Shown piece by piece: positions 7,317-15,021 of a DNA stretch of 24,239 bases (position 1 is the stretch's first letter; each line of letters opens with the position of its first letter). The position numbers and the translations under genes are program-made. The notes beneath the pieces are model-generated. The model saw nothing but the letters and a program-made list of their open reading frames with translations. It made no database searches and had not been told where the DNA came from. Source of the stretch: Paramuribaculum sp. (GTDB lineage: Bacteria > Bacteroidota > Bacteroidia > Bacteroidales > Muribaculaceae); NCBI GenBank assembly GCA_029051965.1, contig JAIDJZ010000118.1, positions 1-24,239 of the forward strand, in the 5' to 3' direction.

Positions 7317-7604
7317 ATGACCTCAACGCTTTTAATCGACATTGTCGGGTATGCAGCAGCCATCTGTATGGTCTGCGGCTATCTGCCTCAGGCAATCTAC
7401 ACGATCCGCACACGCGAAACCGACGGCATCGCTCTTCCGACATTCCTTCTCATGGGATTGGGGAGCATCTTTTTCGTAGCGCAGGAACTCCTGATAGGCA
7501 ATCTGCCGCTCGTACTGACAAACGTGATCACCTCCGTCTGCGCCATAATCGTAACCATAATCAAGATACGCAACGACTGGCGGCACAGAAAACACAAAAA
7601 CTGA
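7317..7604 (+). CDS. SemiSWEET sugar transporter (MtN3/PQ-loop family)
   Basis: Small inner-membrane protein of 95 aa, the usual length of bacterial SemiSWEETs, which work as homodimers to let mono- or disaccharides equilibrate across the membrane. Three hydrophobic helices are visible (about 7-27, 41-62, 65-85). The diagnostic proline-glutamine pair is at P24-Q25 (GYLPQAIYTIRTRETDGI), and the basic C-terminus NDWRHRKHKN is cytoplasmic. The frame is open further upstream, but ATG 7317 is chosen because the family's first helix starts just after it and the predicted promoter lies 100 bp upstream. It stands alone between the capsule leader and the ABC transporter genes. The transported sugar cannot be read from sequence. 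Confidence 0.92.
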   Translation: MTSTLLIDIVGYAAAICMVCGYLPQAIYTIRTRETDGIALPTFLLMGLGSIFFVAQELLIGNLPLVLTNVITSVCAIIVTIIKIRNDWRHRKHKN

Positions 7605-7641
7605 CCGAGGCCGGAAACCGACTGCCCGGCCCGCAGGACCA

Positions 7642-7680
7642 GCTGCAATCAGCAGAGTTTTTTGTTTTTTCACTTTTTTT
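7642..7680 (+). terminator. weak intrinsic terminator after the SemiSWEET gene
   Basis: A short CTGC/GCAG stem (7643-7646 with 7652-7655, loop 5 nt) is followed by long T-runs to 7680. The stem is only 4 bp, so efficiency is doubtful. The T-rich stretch also contains the TTTG of the next promoter. Confidence 0.35.
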
Positions 7681-7692
7681 ACTCTACATTTG
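7661..7692 (+). promoter_or_regulatory. Bacteroidetes-type promoter of the ABC transporter pair
   Basis: TTTG at 7661-7664, a 20-bp spacer and TACATTTG at 7685-7692, both full matches to the Bacteroides consensus. The start codon of the permease is 42 bp downstream of the -7 box. The -33 element lies inside the T-tract following the upstream gene. Confidence 0.65.
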
Positions 7693-7734
7693 CAGGCCGA
7701 ATAATGTCAAACCTCATCAGAATCAAACCGAAAA

Positions 7735-8775
7735 ATGGACTCTAACGCATCCCGCCGCCGGCATCAGGCAGCAATCATCTGGATTCTTGCTGCCGTTTCG
7801 CTGCTACTGGCCGCCGGATGCCTGATCATCGGATCGGTCGACATTCCGGCCGACCAGATCTGGGCGGCGCTGACCGGTGGCGAAATCAGGCGCGAGACGT
7901 GGAGAGTCATCATTATCGAGACACGATTGCCGATGATGATCACTGCCGCAGTTGCAGGAGCGGCCCTCTCGATTGCAGGCCTGCTGCTGCAGACTTGCTT
8001 CGACAACCCGCTTGCCGGACCGTCGATTCTCGGCATTTCCACAGGCGCGTCACTCGGAGTCGCCGTCGTCATGCTTGCCGGAGGTTCGTTTCTCGGAGCC
8101 GGATGGAGCCAGTATGCCGGTTCTATCGCAGGCGCACTGACAGGAAGCGCAATCGTCATGCTCATCCTGCTGGCATTTGCCCGTGTGATCAGCTCGAGCG
8201 TCATGATTCTTATAATAGGTGTGCTCGTCGGCTATTTCGCATCATCGGCCATCTCGCTGCTGAACTTTTTCGCCACACAGGAGGGTGTCCATTCCTACGT
8301 CATCTGGGGGCTCGGCAACTTCAGCGGCTCGTCGCTCGGACGCACATCCGTATTCGCACTGCTCACACTCCCCGTCATCGCCCTCTCGATGCTGTTCGTC
8401 AAGCCTCTCAATGCCCTCCTGCTCGGAGCCCGCTACGCCGAAAGCCTCGGAATCGACATCGCCTCACTCCGGCGCAGATTACTGATCATTTCCGGCACTC
8501 TGACCGCTTTCATAACCGCCTTCTGCGGCCCGATAGGCTTCATCGGACTGATAGTGCCCCATATCGCACGCATCGCCCTGCGGACATCAAACCATGCAAT
8601 TCTCCTGCCGGCCACCGCACTGACCGGAACGGCAATAGGCCTGCTGTGCGCATTCATATCAGCCATTCCAAAATCCGGCGGACTGATCCCGATCAACGCG
8701 ATAACGCCAATAATAGGCGTCCCTGTGATAATCTACGTCATCCTCTTCCGCAAACGACTCCACTACTTCTCATGA
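7735..8775 (+). CDS. FecCD/BtuC-type ABC transporter permease
   Basis: Polytopic inner-membrane permease for a metal chelate: cobalamin, haem or ferric siderophore. It is 346 aa with about ten hydrophobic helices, as usual for the family. Family segments are present: WRVIIIETRLPMMITAAVAGAALSIAGLLLQ near 56-90, NPLAGPSILGISTGASLG near 93-110, the ATPase-contacting region GARYAESLGID near 231-241, and GPIGFIGLIVPHIARI near 265-280, followed by PKSGGLIPINAITPIIGVPV at the end. Its TGA stop overlaps the ATG of the ATPase gene (ATGA), so the two are translationally coupled. No substrate-binding protein or TonB-dependent receptor lies beside it, so the substrate stays open. Confidence 0.93.
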   Translation: MDSNASRRRHQAAIIWILAAVSLLLAAGCLIIGSVDIPADQIWAALTGGEIRRETWRVIIIETRLPMMITAAVAGAALSIAGLLLQTCFDNPLAGPSILGISTGASLGVAVVMLAGGSFLGAGWSQYAGSIAGALTGSAIVMLILLAFARVISSSVMILIIGVLVGYFASSAISLLNFFATQEGVHSYVIWGLGNFSGSSLGRTSVFALLTLPVIALSMLFVKPLNALLLGARYAESLGIDIASLRRRLLIISGTLTAFITAFCGPIGFIGLIVPHIARIALRTSNHAILLPATALTGTAIGLLCAFISAIPKSGGLIPINAITPIIGVPVIIYVILFRKRLHYFS

Positions 8776-9563
8776 CAAAACAGCCGCTGCTCCAAACCGT
8801 CGGCCTCACCGCAGGCTACCGTAACGGCAACAGGAAACGTCCCGTCATTTCCGACGCCCGACTGACACTTTGCGCCGGAGAAGTCACATGCCTGCTCGGA
8901 GCGAACGGCGCCGGCAAGAGCACTCTTTTGAGGACGATCGCCGGCCTGCAGCCGCCGATTGCCGGCGACGTATTCGTCGGCGGCCGCTCACTTGTCGGGA
9001 TTCCGCGCAGAGAACTCGCAAAAACAATCAGCGCCGTCTACACCGAGCGCACCCTCGCCGGCGCTCTGACCGTCAGAGAAACCGTAGCTCTCGGCCGACA
9101 GCCCTACACCGGTTTTTTCGGACGGCTCTCGGCCGCCGACAACGAAATCGTCGACCGCGCAATGACCGCCACTGGGATCAGCGGAATGGCCGACCGCTAC
9201 CTCGCCACTCTCTCGGATGGCGAACGACAGAAAGCGATGATTGCAAGAGCCGTCGCACAGGAAACCCCGATTATGCTCCTCGACGAACCCACTTCCTTTC
9301 TCGACGTTGCCTCCAGGCTCGAAACAACCGACCTGCTCCGCCGGCTCGCCATTGAAAACAACAAAGCGATCCTCGTCTCGACCCACGACATCGCCGACGC
9401 AATGGCCATCGCATCACGACTCTGGCTCGTCATGCCCGACCATCGGGTCATCGAAGGCTCTCCCGACAGGCTGATCGCCGACGGCGCAATGGACCGCCTA
9501 TTCGAAGGACGCCCCATCCACTTCGACACAGAAGCGCTCGACTTCAGACTCCGTTCAGAATAA
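8772..9563 (+). CDS. FecE/BtuD-type ABC transporter ATP-binding protein
   Basis: Cytoplasmic ATPase partner of the upstream permease. At 263 aa all nucleotide-binding motifs are intact: Walker A GANGAGKST at 43-51, signature LSDGE at 147-151, Walker B IMLLDEPTS with D171/E172, and switch histidine H205 in STHD. The frame is open far upstream within the permease gene. ATG 8772 is chosen because it overlaps the permease stop, the protein then begins with the normal ABC start, and the Walker A falls at the usual distance. The family imports iron complexes, haem or vitamin B12. No clear terminator follows; the next promoter begins 40 bp downstream. Confidence 0.93.
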   Translation: MTKQPLLQTVGLTAGYRNGNRKRPVISDARLTLCAGEVTCLLGANGAGKSTLLRTIAGLQPPIAGDVFVGGRSLVGIPRRELAKTISAVYTERTLAGALTVRETVALGRQPYTGFFGRLSAADNEIVDRAMTATGISGMADRYLATLSDGERQKAMIARAVAQETPIMLLDEPTSFLDVASRLETTDLLRRLAIENNKAILVSTHDIADAMAIASRLWLVMPDHRVIEGSPDRLIADGAMDRLFEGRPIHFDTEALDFRLRSE

Positions 9564-9602
9564 TTTCCCGCTTCCGAACGCTATCCAAACATAAAAAATC
9601 AT

Positions 9603-9610
9603 TATCTTTG
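9603..9610 (+). promoter_or_regulatory. -7 box of the L,D-transpeptidase gene
   Basis: TATCTTTG matches TAnnTTTG and is followed by GCAAAAATTTT, a typical Bacteroidetes context. No TTG was found at the expected distance upstream. The implied leader is about 120 nt. Confidence 0.5.
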
Positions 9611-9736
9611 CAAAAATTTTGGATCTGTGTGTTAAAAAAACATACAGCCAACCATGATCAATCACACATAACGTAAAACCACGCACACCTATAAATTAGT
9701 CTTTCAATTATTCCAACTCCGCACTCATTATTTCTT

Positions 9737-10759
9737 ATGCGACACACTATTTTATCTCTGCTGACAATCCCCATGCTTTTGATGTCATGCGGAAAATCAG
9801 CCTCAGACTCCGGCTCGATCACCGTCGATGCCGACTCGGTGACCACAGCGATGGACACTGCCCACGCATTGCCTGACACAATCACAGCTGCACCCGCCCA
9901 AACCGTCGACAACCGCCTCGACTCACTCGCTTCTGCTGAAACGACTATTAACTACATGAAGAATTCCGGCCACTGGGACGCCTATCAGGCCGGCATCATA
10001 CCATCTATCCTCGAACAGAATCTCGACTACGCGCGTCGCCTCCTGCGCAACCAGAAGGACCACTTCATAATCGTCGACAAACAATCGATGAACGTCATCC
10101 TCTATGACAAATACGGCCGCGAGAAAAAATGCTACCTCATGGCCTGCTCGCGCTACTTCGGCACAAAACACAAACGCCGCGACAACCGCACGCCCGAAGG
10201 TTTTTTCTCAGCTGAAGGAATCTACAACTCGACCGACTGGCTCTACACCAACGACGACGGCTACACATCGCCCGCACGCGGCCAGTTCGGACCGCGCTTC
10301 ATCCGTCTGAAAACACCTGTGACCTCACAGGTCGGAATCCACGGAACAGCCGCACGCCACTCCCCCGGAAAACGCTGCAGCCACGGATGCATCCGAATCC
10401 AGAACGAACAGATCCTCGAACTCGTCAAATTCGTTTCGCCCGGCACCCCCATCATCGTCAACCCGTCAGACCGCGACCGCAAAGTCAATGAAGACGAAGG
10501 CTACTCGATCCCACAGATCAACATAGGCAAAGGAACCTATTCCGGCGCAGGCGGCTCCACACAGTCCGACAAAACAAACAAAAACATAAACACAAAACAG
10601 AACGCCGACTCAACAGCCTCAAAACCTGCCGAAGAAAAAGCCGAGCCGGCTCAGCAGACGCCCTCCGAACCGGCCGACAGCCCGGCTGTCAGCGAACCCG
10701 ACAAAGCCACTCCTGAAAAACAGGAGCCCGCTAAAAACGAACCGGCCACGACCGAATAA
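9737..10759 (+). CDS. lipoprotein L,D-transpeptidase (YkuD domain)
   Basis: Envelope lipoprotein probably acting on peptidoglycan, forming or exchanging 3-3 crosslinks or attaching proteins to the wall. The signal MRHTILSLLTIPMLLMSC gives lipidated C18. A linker to about 105 is followed by the YkuD domain (about 109-245), with H202 in GIHG and the catalytic SHGCIR motif (H216, C218, R220). The C-terminal tail (about 265-340) is low-complexity and rich in Pro, Ala, Glu, Lys and Thr. It probably forms an unstructured extension. The 340 aa length is within the family range. It has its own promoter, and a membrane protein of the AglD/YbhN type starts 50 bp downstream on the same strand without an obvious promoter, so the two are probably co-transcribed. 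Confidence 0.92.
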   Translation: MRHTILSLLTIPMLLMSCGKSASDSGSITVDADSVTTAMDTAHALPDTITAAPAQTVDNRLDSLASAETTINYMKNSGHWDAYQAGIIPSILEQNLDYARRLLRNQKDHFIIVDKQSMNVILYDKYGREKKCYLMACSRYFGTKHKRRDNRTPEGFFSAEGIYNSTDWLYTNDDGYTSPARGQFGPRFIRLKTPVTSQVGIHGTAARHSPGKRCSHGCIRIQNEQILELVKFVSPGTPIIVNPSDRDRKVNEDEGYSIPQINIGKGTYSGAGGSTQSDKTNKNINTKQNADSTASKPAEEKAEPAQQTPSEPADSPAVSEPDKATPEKQEPAKNEPATTE

Positions 10760-10809
10760 CCCTCCGGGCAGTCTCCGAAACAAACCAGCCAACCCCACAA
10801 GGTTTTTCA

Positions 10810-11820
10810 ATGAACAACGTCAACAGCCTCGTCCTGAAAACACTGATTCCGGTTTTCATCGGCGTGGCTGTCGTCGTATGGCTGTTCTCGCGCGAATTCA
10901 GCATCGAGCAATGGCGCGCGATTCCGTGGACCCCGACGACCTTCATCTCGATCGCACTCGCCATCGCATGTGTCGCCGGCCGCGAATGGGGCATGATGTG
11001 GCGCTTCCGTGTCCTGACCGACCGCAAGCTCTCATGGCGAAAATCGCTGAAAGTCACCATGCAGTGTGAATTCACCTCTGCCATAACCCCGACAACCGCC
11101 GGAGGATCGACACTCAGCATGATCTTCCTCAGCCGGCAGGGCATCCCGCTGGGCCACGCCACAATAATCACCATGATCCTGCTGATGTTCGACGAACTGT
11201 TCATCGTGATCGCCTGCCCGGTCATCTTTCTGCTGTTTCCCGTCAACAACATCTTCGGATTCGACCCCGGCAATTTTTCGACCGGAGTCCGGCTCGCCTT
11301 CTGGATCGTCTATGGCGGCGTTTGCGCCGTCACACTCATCCTGTTTCTCGGCGCGCTCGTCTACCCCCGCCGGATCGCACGTCTGATCTCCCGAATATTC
11401 CGCCTCAGACCGCTCCGCCGATGGGAAGATCAGGCAAACGAAACCGGCTCGACAATGATAAACGCCGGCCGCGATCTGCGCCGGCGCAGCGCAGCGTGGT
11501 GGATCGAAGGGATGATGGCAACCGCATTCACCTGGATCTGCCGCTACCTCGTTGTCAACGCCCTCTTCTGGGGATTTGCAGCCGCAGCCCCGCAGGCCAT
11601 CGTATTCGCCCGTCAGTTCGTCGTCTGGACACTTCTGACAATCAGCCCCACACCCGGAGGCAGCGGACTGAGCGAATGGCTCTTCACAAGCTACTACGGC
11701 GACCTGATCGCCGACGCCTCCATGATCCTCGTGATCGCAATCCTGTGGAGACTCCTGACCTACTACGTCTACCTCGCAATCGGCGTCATCCGCCTCCCCT
11801 CCTGGGTCCGCAAAAAATAA
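10810..11820 (+). CDS. AglD/YbhN-family integral membrane protein (lysylphosphatidylglycerol-synthase TM region-like, UPF0104)
   Basis: Polytopic inner-membrane protein of 336 aa with about eight hydrophobic helices, matching the flippase-like membrane part found alone in AglD/YbhN proteins and fused to a synthetase in MprF. Family motifs are visible: TPTTAGGSTLSMIFLSRQG near 93-111 and the second, similar SPTPGGSGLSEWLF near 278-291. The catalytic synthetase domain of MprF is absent, so this is not a lysyl-lipid synthase. Proteins of this group are thought to help move lipids or lipid-linked sugars across the membrane. It follows the L,D-transpeptidase gene and ends 4 bp before a strong inverted repeat shared with the convergent gltX. 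Family is confident; the transported molecule is unknown. Confidence 0.88.
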   Translation: MNNVNSLVLKTLIPVFIGVAVVVWLFSREFSIEQWRAIPWTPTTFISIALAIACVAGREWGMMWRFRVLTDRKLSWRKSLKVTMQCEFTSAITPTTAGGSTLSMIFLSRQGIPLGHATIITMILLMFDELFIVIACPVIFLLFPVNNIFGFDPGNFSTGVRLAFWIVYGGVCAVTLILFLGALVYPRRIARLISRIFRLRPLRRWEDQANETGSTMINAGRDLRRRSAAWWIEGMMATAFTWICRYLVVNALFWGFAAAAPQAIVFARQFVVWTLLTISPTPGGSGLSEWLFTSYYGDLIADASMILVIAILWRLLTYYVYLAIGVIRLPSWVRKK

Positions 11821-11823
11821 CAA

Positions 11824-11891
11824 TCACAAAAACCTTAAAGCGGGGTGTCTGAATTCATGGATTCAGACACCCCGCTTTAAGGTTTTTGTGA
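11824..11891. terminator. bidirectional intrinsic terminator, 31-bp perfect inverted repeat
   Basis: Arms 11824-11854 and 11861-11891 are perfectly complementary over 31 bp around a 6-nt loop. The GC-rich core (AGCGGGGTGTCTG) is flanked by an A-tract on the left and a T-tract (GGTTTTTG) on the right, so each strand reads as a hairpin followed by U residues. It lies between the convergent AglD-like gene (ends 11820) and gltX (ends 11915) and should stop both transcripts. Confidence 0.92.
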
Positions 11892-11914
11892 CTTATTCCT
11901 ACAACATTCCGGCG

Positions 11915-13450
11915 TTACGCTTCCGGAGTCGGGATGCGCTCGACGCCGGCCAGGATGCGGCGCACGGTCTCTTCCAGACCCATGAGTTCGGTGATGTCGA
12001 ACATGTGGGGTCCTTTACATTCGCCGACAACAGTCAGACGGAATGCATTCATGACATTTCCGAGATGATAGCCTTTCGACTTGATCCAGTCGAGAACAAC
12101 AGGCTCGGCGGCTGCCGACGAGAAGTCAGGCAGATTTTTCAGCACCTCGACAAGTTCTTCCATGATACGCGGCATCTCAGCGCTCCAGCGCTTCTTGACA
12201 GCCTTCGCCTCATAGTCGGTCGGCTCGACGAAGAAAAAACGGGCCTGATCCCAGAGATCGCTGACGAAATTGGCGCGTTCCTTGACCATCGCGATCGCAC
12301 GCGTGATGTAGTCGTCGGAGAATGCCGACGGATCGCAGCCGTTGGCCTCCATGACAGGCTTGAACATAAGAGTGAGCTGCTCGGCAGGGACCATCTGGAG
12401 ATATTTGTGATTGAACCACTTGCCCTTTTCGAAATCGAATCGTGCGCCGGCACGCGAGCAATGGTCGAGCGAGAATTTGGAAATCAGTTCGTCCATCGAC
12501 ATGATTTCGGTGTCGTCGCCGGGATTCCAGCCGAGAAGCGCCAGGAAGTTGACCACAGCCTCAGGCAGATAGCCGCGTTCGCGGTAGCCCGACGAAATCT
12601 CTCCGCTCTTCGGATCGTGCCATTCGAGCGGGAACACGGGAAATCCGAGACGGTCGCCGTCGCGTTTCGACAGTTTGCCCTTGCCGTCAGGCTTCAGCAG
12701 CAGCGGAAGATGCACGAAATCAGGCATCGTGTCGGCCCAGCCGAACGCCTCGTAAAGCAAGACGTGGAGCGGTGCGGAAGGAAGCCATTCCTCGCCGCGG
12801 ATCACGTGGCTCACCTCCATCAGATGGTCGTCGACAATGTTTGCGAGGTGGTAGGTGGGCAGATCATCGGCGCTCTTGTAGAGAACCTTGTCGTCGAGAA
12901 TCGACGAGTTGATCGTCACCTTTCCGCGGATCAGGTCGTTGACAACGACATCGCGGCCAGGCTCGATCTTGAAGCGGACCACATATTTCTCGCCTGCATC
13001 GATCAGCTTCCTGACTTCGTCGGCAGGCATCGAGAGTGAGTTGCGCATTGATCCGCGGGTCGATGCGTCATATTGGAAATTAGCCACATTCTTACGGGCG
13101 TTTTCCAGCTCTTCGGGCGTATCGAAAGCGATATATGCCTTGCCGGCATCGAGAAGCATGTCGACGTGGCTGCGATAGATGTCGCGGCGCTCGCTCTGCT
13201 TGTAGGGGCCGTAGTTGCCCCCTTCGCGGACACCCTCGTCGATTCCGATGCCGAGCCATGCGAGAGCCTCATTGATGTAGTCCTCGGCTCCCGGCACGAA
13301 TCGATTCGAGTCAGTGTCTTCGATACGGAGAATCATGTCTCCGCCATGCTGACGGGCAAACAGATAGTTGTACAACGCGGTGCGCACACCGCCTATATGG
13401 AGCGGTCCCGTAGGCGACGGGGCGAATCTCACTCTTACTTTACGTTCCAT
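11915..13450 (-). CDS. gltX: glutamyl-tRNA synthetase
   Basis: Class I aminoacyl-tRNA synthetase charging glutamate onto tRNA(Glu), and in many bacteria without a Gln enzyme also onto tRNA(Gln). The HIGH-type motif appears as [11 protein letters not shown] at about residues 11-21. The KMSKS-type loop appears as [11 protein letters not shown] at about 258-268. The C-terminal third is helical, as expected for the anticodon-binding domain. At 511 aa it is slightly longer than E. coli GltX (471), usual for Bacteroidetes. It has its own promoter 39 bp upstream of the start and ends in the bidirectional terminator. Nothing anomalous was seen. A GlnRS-like role is unlikely given the GltX-type first motif context. 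Confidence 0.96.
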   Translation of the reverse strand: MERKVRVRFAPSPTGPLHIGGVRTALYNYLFARQHGGDMILRIEDTDSNRFVPGAEDYINEALAWLGIGIDEGVREGGNYGPYKQSERRDIYRSHVDMLLDAGKAYIAFDTPEELENARKNVANFQYDASTRGSMRNSLSMPADEVRKLIDAGEKYVVRFKIEPGRDVVVNDLIRGKVTINSSILDDKVLYKSADDLPTYHLANIVDDHLMEVSHVIRGEEWLPSAPLHVLLYEAFGWADTMPDFVHLPLLLKPDGKGKLSKRDGDRLGFPVFPLEWHDPKSGEISSGYRERGYLPEAVVNFLALLGWNPGDDTEIMSMDELISKFSLDHCSRAGARFDFEKGKWFNHKYLQMVPAEQLTLMFKPVMEANGCDPSAFSDDYITRAIAMVKERANFVSDLWDQARFFFVEPTDYEAKAVKKRWSAEMPRIMEELVEVLKNLPDFSSAAAEPVVLDWIKSKGYHLGNVMNAFRLTVVGECKGPHMFDITELMGLEETVRRILAGVERIPTPEA

Positions 13451-13488
13451 TTACTTATGTTTCGTTTGGTTTATTCGTTTTTATGCCG

Positions 13489-13519
13489 CAAATTTACTCA
13501 ATTCGGCCCGAACATGCAA
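13489..13519 (-). promoter_or_regulatory. Bacteroidetes-type promoter of gltX
   Basis: The minus-strand -7 box TAAATTTG lies at 13496-13489, with TTG at 13519-13517 and exactly 20 bp between. Transcription would start near 13483, giving a leader of about 30 nt. The promoter sits in the 92-bp gap behind the stop of the upstream transglutaminase gene. Confidence 0.65.
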
Positions 13520-13542
13520 GCTGACGGACCGCCACTTGCCCG

Positions 13543-14931
13543 TCAACGCGCTTCATAGGTCATGATGACGGCCCATGAGTTTTCAGTTTCGTCGACCTTC
13601 GCACATATTTTCACAGGACCTGCAGCATCAGGTGTCACGGTCATTTCCCACGGCTCGCCCGGAGCGGCCTGAGACCAGTCGTAAAGCCACGTCGAACCGA
13701 CAACAACCGCCCAGCGCCCCTCCTGCGGAGCAATGCGGAATGTCACCGGACGCCCGACGGAAAGCGTCCCGTTCCAGGGTATGTCGACAATGCTGAACTT
13801 TGCCGAGCCGTAGACCTCGGGAAACGACCGAATACCTTCATTTTTCACAGCCGCCAGCAACTTCCCGAAATCGACACCATACTTCCTGAAAAGTTCGGGA
13901 CGATAGTTGCCGATCCCTTTTAGCAACGGAGATTTTTCGGGAGCGACAAGTTCAAGATTGCGCCTGTCGGCATCGGTCTCCGATGCGACCTTATATTTCA
14001 GCAACACTGAATATTTGCCCGTAGCCGGATTTCTGACACTGACGTTCAGCAGTCCGGACTCCGACGGGACGAACTCCGTGACGCTCACGCCCGATTTCAC
14101 ATTCTGCGTCTGGTCATAGTCATCATTATTTCTTACCATCACTTCCGCCCCCGACGGATGAGCTATGACAAACCGATACTTCTGCCCCACACGCAACGTT
14201 CCCGACAGCGGTATCGACTTCACCTCCACACCCCGAAGCTCGGGACTGAAGCACTCCGGCATGTCCGGATCCTCGCCCCGAAGACATCCGGCAAGCAGCT
14301 GCGCGCCATCGAATCCGAAATCTTTATGCATCGGCCTCAGTCCGGGAATCGACGACCACGTTCCGAAACTGACCGGCGACGCCATGAACTGATAGACATC
14401 ATCTTCGGGATAATGGGAAAACAGCATCCATTCCGGACTGACATCAAACCACGTGTCGTCATGATCCTTGCGTCTGAAAGTCCCATTGCTGACACTGCCT
14501 GCGCCCCAGGTCGGATCAACCAGAATCCCGGACGCGTCCGACGTGTACACGAACACCCAGGCATGCCCCTCGACATCATTGATATCCAGTGAGCTCTTGC
14601 CCTTGCCTGTGACAATGTCGACCTTTAGCCCGACGGCCTCACCCAGCCGGTAGAACAGCTCACTATAGGCCTGGCAGACGCCCTTTTTCTGTTCGTAAGC
14701 CTCGTCGGCAGTATAGATGCTATAGGCCGTGTCATAGGCAATATTGTCGCAAAGCCAGCGATAGATCGCGTAAGCCTGGTCATACTTTGTCGTTTTGCCC
14801 TCCACAATGCCTGCTGCCAGCTGACTCCAGTCATATTTCGTAGCCGACACATAAGTCGCTCCGACCACTGACGGCCACATCACACATAAAGCAAACATCG
14901 CTAAAACTGCATACCTTCTCATAATTATCAA
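13543..14931 (-). CDS. secreted transglutaminase-like protein with two C-terminal repeat modules
   Basis: Exported protein with a papain-like transglutaminase/protease core. A signal peptide is visible (residues about 5-25, ending VVGA). The core (about 45-145) carries a complete catalytic triad candidate: C86 in KKGVCQAYSELF, H123 in EGHAWV and D139 in LVDPTW. The remaining 300 residues contain two similar beta-rich modules starting near 237 and 380. Each opens with the pattern P-x-x-G-T-L-x-V-G, followed by a strand with aromatic/hydrophobic alternation, consistent with Ig-like or bacterial pre-peptidase-type domains. The family includes peptidases and isopeptidases as well as crosslinkers, so the reaction is unknown. 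The start could also be Met4. It lies directly after the ROK gene terminator; no consensus promoter was found. Confidence 0.85.
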   Translation of the reverse strand: MIIMRRYAVLAMFALCVMWPSVVGATYVSATKYDWSQLAAGIVEGKTTKYDQAYAIYRWLCDNIAYDTAYSIYTADEAYEQKKGVCQAYSELFYRLGEAVGLKVDIVTGKGKSSLDINDVEGHAWVFVYTSDASGILVDPTWGAGSVSNGTFRRKDHDDTWFDVSPEWMLFSHYPEDDVYQFMASPVSFGTWSSIPGLRPMHKDFGFDGAQLLAGCLRGEDPDMPECFSPELRGVEVKSIPLSGTLRVGQKYRFVIAHPSGAEVMVRNNDDYDQTQNVKSGVSVTEFVPSESGLLNVSVRNPATGKYSVLLKYKVASETDADRRNLELVAPEKSPLLKGIGNYRPELFRKYGVDFGKLLAAVKNEGIRSFPEVYGSAKFSIVDIPWNGTLSVGRPVTFRIAPQEGRWAVVVGSTWLYDWSQAAPGEPWEMTVTPDAAGPVKICAKVDETENSWAVIMTYEAR

Positions 14932-14945
14932 GTCTTATTTTATAA

Positions 14946-14990
14946 TAAAAAGCGGCGGCGCATCATCTATTATCAATGACACACCGCCGC
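14946..14990 (-). terminator. intrinsic terminator of the ROK kinase gene
   Basis: On the minus strand, GCGGCGG (14990-14984) pairs with CCGCCGC (14958-14952) over 7 bp. A short inner TCAT/ATGA pairing shrinks the 25-nt loop. The stem is followed by a run of T residues (TTTTTATTATA, from 14951 down). It begins 31 bp after the ROK gene stop and 20 bp before the transglutaminase gene start. Confidence 0.8.
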
Positions 14991-15021
14991 AAAATTCGGT
15001 TTATTATCGTTCAGCCGCCTT

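Noticed and set aside
7818..8771. Upstream in-frame extension of the ABC ATPase
   Set aside because: It reads through the permease gene in another frame and gives an Arg/His-rich non-protein sequence. ATG 8772, overlapping the permease stop, is the natural start.
11888..13039. Plus-strand open frame opposite gltX
   Set aside because: Antisense shadow of gltX, with no family resemblance. It would also have to start inside the bidirectional terminator region.
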